A DNA stretch of 64,000 nucleotides from assembly GCF_041052385.1 (NCBI RefSeq), contig NZ_CP163439.1:2531001-2595000 (forward strand). Reading direction: 5' to 3'. The position numbers and the translations under genes are program-made. Origin of the DNA: Streptomyces sp. R28 (GTDB lineage Bacteria; Actinomycetota; Actinomycetes; Streptomycetales; Streptomycetaceae). Shown here one piece after another: positions 62,234 through 64,000 of this stretch. Below the pieces are notes generated by a model that was given only the letters and a program-made list of their open reading frames with translations, made no database searches and was not told the origin of the DNA. Numbering within the stretch: position 1 is the first letter of the stretch; each line of letters opens with the position of its first letter.

Positions 62234-63181
62234 ATGACCGTCACCAATCCCCCCGCCCGGGTCGCCGCCACCTCCCCGCGGCCGGCGGCCCGGCGGCCGA
62301 ACCGTATGCGCGCCTGGGCCACCCGAGCCCCCCTGCTGCCCGCACTGATCTTCATGGTCGCCGTGACGCAGCTGCCCTTCGTGGCCACGCTGGTGATCTC
62401 GTTCTTCGACTGGAACGCCCTCTACCCGGACCAGCGCCACTTCGCCGGCTTCGCCAACTACTCGGAAGTGCTGAGCACGCCCGACCTGCGCAAGTCGGTG
62501 TGGACAACGGTCCTGCTGACCGCCACGGTCGTACTCGTCAGCCTGGTGCTGGGCCTGCTGCTGGCGCTTCTGCTGGACCGGAAGTTCCGTGGCCGTGCCG
62601 CCGTGCGCACGATGCTCATCGCCCCGTTCCTGCTGGTGCCGATCGCGGCCGCACTGCTGTGGAAGCACGTGCTGTTCAACCCCGAATACGGCCTGTTCAA
62701 CGGCGTCCTGCACTGGATCGCAGGGAACGGCGCGCCCCAGCCGGACTGGATCTCCGAGATGCCGCTCATGGCGGTCGAAGCCTCGCTCATCTGGCAGTGG
62801 ACGCCGTTCATGACGCTGATCCTGCTCGCCGGGCTGCAGAGCCGTGACCCGCAGCTGATCGAGGCGGCCCGGGTGGACGGCGCGAGCGACTGGCAGGTGT
62901 TCGTCCACATGACGCTGCCGCACATCCGCCGCTACATCGAACTGAGCGTGCTGCTCGGGTCGATCTACATCGTGCAGAACTTCGACGCGGTGTACACGAT
63001 CACCTCCGGCGGCCTGGGCACCGCGAACCTGCCGTACACCATCTACCAGACCTTCTACCAGGCGCACGAGAACGGCCTCGCCTCGGCGGCCGGCGTCATC
63101 GTCGTCATCGGCTCGATCATCCTCGCGACCTTCGCCCTGCGCGTCGTGTCGTCCCTGTTCCGCGCGGAGGTGTCCCGCTGA
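62234..63181 (+). CDS. ABC transporter permease, SmoF-like
   Basis: The 315-residue protein has six helices and the EAA loop IEAARVDGASDWQVFVHMTLPHIRRY, CUT1 MalF-like type. Its family relatives serve mannitol and sorbitol uptake. It sits 2 bp after the binding-protein gene and its stop shares one base with the start of the next permease. Confidence 0.93.
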   Translation: MTVTNPPARVAATSPRPAARRPNRMRAWATRAPLLPALIFMVAVTQLPFVATLVISFFDWNALYPDQRHFAGFANYSEVLSTPDLRKSVWTTVLLTATVVLVSLVLGLLLALLLDRKFRGRAAVRTMLIAPFLLVPIAAALLWKHVLFNPEYGLFNGVLHWIAGNGAPQPDWISEMPLMAVEASLIWQWTPFMTLILLAGLQSRDPQLIEAARVDGASDWQVFVHMTLPHIRRYIELSVLLGSIYIVQNFDAVYTITSGGLGTANLPYTIYQTFYQAHENGLASAAGVIVVIGSIILATFALRVVSSLFRAEVSR

Positions 63182-64000
63182 TGACCACCCTCACCACCGC
63201 CACCCCGCGACGGTCCCGGGCGCGGATCCAGGGTGCCGCCCTGGGCGTCACCGCGTGGCTGGCCGGCATCGTGTTCGCCCTGCCCATCCTCTGGATGGTC
63301 CTGACGTCCTTCCACTCCGAGGCGGACGCGGCGACCAACCCGCCCTCCCTCGCCGCCTCCCTCACCCTGGACAGCTACCGCGAGTTCTTCGGCGCGGGCG
63401 GCGGCGCCAGCCCCTGGCCCTCCCTGATCAACTCGACGACGGCTTCGATCGCCTCCACGCTGCTGACGCTGCTCCTCGCGCTGCCCGCCGCGTACGCGCT
63501 CTCCATCCGGCCGGTGAAGAAGTGGACCGACGTCCTGTTCTTCTTCCTGTCCACCAAGATGCTCCCGCTCGTCGCGGGCCTGCTGCCGATCTACCTGTTC
63601 GCCAAGAACACCGGTCTGCTCGACAACATCTGGGCGCTGGTCATCCTCTACACGGCCATGAACCTGCCGATCGCGGTGTGGATGATGCAGTCCTTCCTCG
63701 CCGAGGTACCGGTCGCGATCATCGAGGCGGCGCAGATCGACGGCGCGAGGCTGCCGACGATCCTGGGGCGGGTGGTGGCGCCCATCGCCCTGCCCGGAAT
63801 CGCGGCGACGTCCCTGATCTGCTTCATCTTCAGCTGGAACGAGCTGCTGTTCGCCCGGGTCCTCACGGGCGTGGTCGCCCAGACCGCTCCCGTCTTCCTG
63901 ACCGGCTTCATCACCAGCCAGGGCCTGTTCCTGGCGAAGGTGTGCGCCGCGTCGCTCGTCATCTCCCTGCCGGTGCTCGCCGCGGGGTTCGCAGCCCAGG
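63181..64000 (+). CDS. ABC transporter permease, SmoG-like, partial
   Basis: The first 273 residues are present and the gene runs off the right edge, with only the last few residues missing by family length. Six helices and the EAA loop IIEAAQIDGARLPTILGRVVAPIALPG are visible, of MalG/CUT1 type. It completes the membrane part of the polyol importer; an ATPase may follow outside. Confidence 0.92.
   Translation, partial: MTTLTTATPRRSRARIQGAALGVTAWLAGIVFALPILWMVLTSFHSEADAATNPPSLAASLTLDSYREFFGAGGGASPWPSLINSTTASIASTLLTLLLALPAAYALSIRPVKKWTDVLFFFLSTKMLPLVAGLLPIYLFAKNTGLLDNIWALVILYTAMNLPIAVWMMQSFLAEVPVAIIEAAQIDGARLPTILGRVVAPIALPGIAATSLICFIFSWNELLFARVLTGVVAQTAPVFLTGFITSQGLFLAKVCAASLVISLPVLAAGFAAQ

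Overview
The window reads as chromosomal DNA from a streptomycete. G+C is very high, GTG starts and 4-bp ATGA/GTGA gene overlaps are frequent, a complete ectABCD cluster is present, secreted proteins carry twin-arginine or Sec signals and lipoboxes, and sugar ABC importers are encoded without their own ATPase. No rRNA, tRNA, CRISPR array or prophage was recognised. The window edges cut two genes: a P-loop NTPase on the left and a sugar permease on the right.

Layout. 1-2.5 kb: a P-loop NTPase with a small coiled-coil partner, then a DinB-like protein. 2.8-5.9 kb: ectoine and 5-hydroxyectoine synthesis. 6-12.5 kb: a zinc-finger anti-sigma/MDMPI fusion next to an ECF sigma factor that seems to have lost region 4, a class V aminotransferase, a FrnE-type DsbA protein, a GNAT enzyme, a GlxA-type AraC regulator and a DHA2 exporter. 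12.4-15.5 kb: a DUF1349 protein, an aldehyde dehydrogenase of the 2-oxoglutarate semialdehyde type and a divergent IclR regulator with a palindromic site between them. 15.5-23.9 kb: GNAT, membrane protein plus two-component system, a class B penicillin-binding protein, a purine permease, and a SigE-like sigma factor with a membrane-anchored partner.

23.9-60.7 kb is a large pectin and rhamnogalacturonan utilisation island. Secreted enzymes are pectate lyases PL3, PL9 (two copies, one frameshifted) and PL1 (two plus one fused), a rhamnogalacturonan lyase PL4, two pectin methylesterases CE8, a PL1-CE8 fusion, a CE12 acetylesterase and a two-domain GH43. An intracellular GH43, a PmoA-like protein and a Gfo/Idh oxidoreductase sit in one tightly overlapping minus-strand operon with two ABC permeases and a PL1; the solute-binding lipoprotein is further downstream on the same strand. 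A GntR - DapA-like - IlvD/Edd operon lies upstream. At 56-60 kb are a 5-dehydro-4-deoxyglucarate dehydratase, a uronate dehydrogenase, an unassigned TIM-barrel-like protein and a frameshifted DeoR regulator. Uronate dehydrogenase, the dehydratase and the distant aldehyde dehydrogenase would together give an oxidative galacturonate route to 2-oxoglutarate; the lactone-processing step is not seen here.

The island shows decay and transposition: a TnpB-like gene at 32.8-34.1 kb that appears to lack its RuvC-I segment, a truncated esterase beside it, and two single-base frameshifts. A 51-codon gene at 54.8 kb, with a strong ribosome-binding site and its own U-tract terminator, stands opposite an MFS exporter and is unrecognised. 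From 60.9 kb a polyol-type ABC importer begins.
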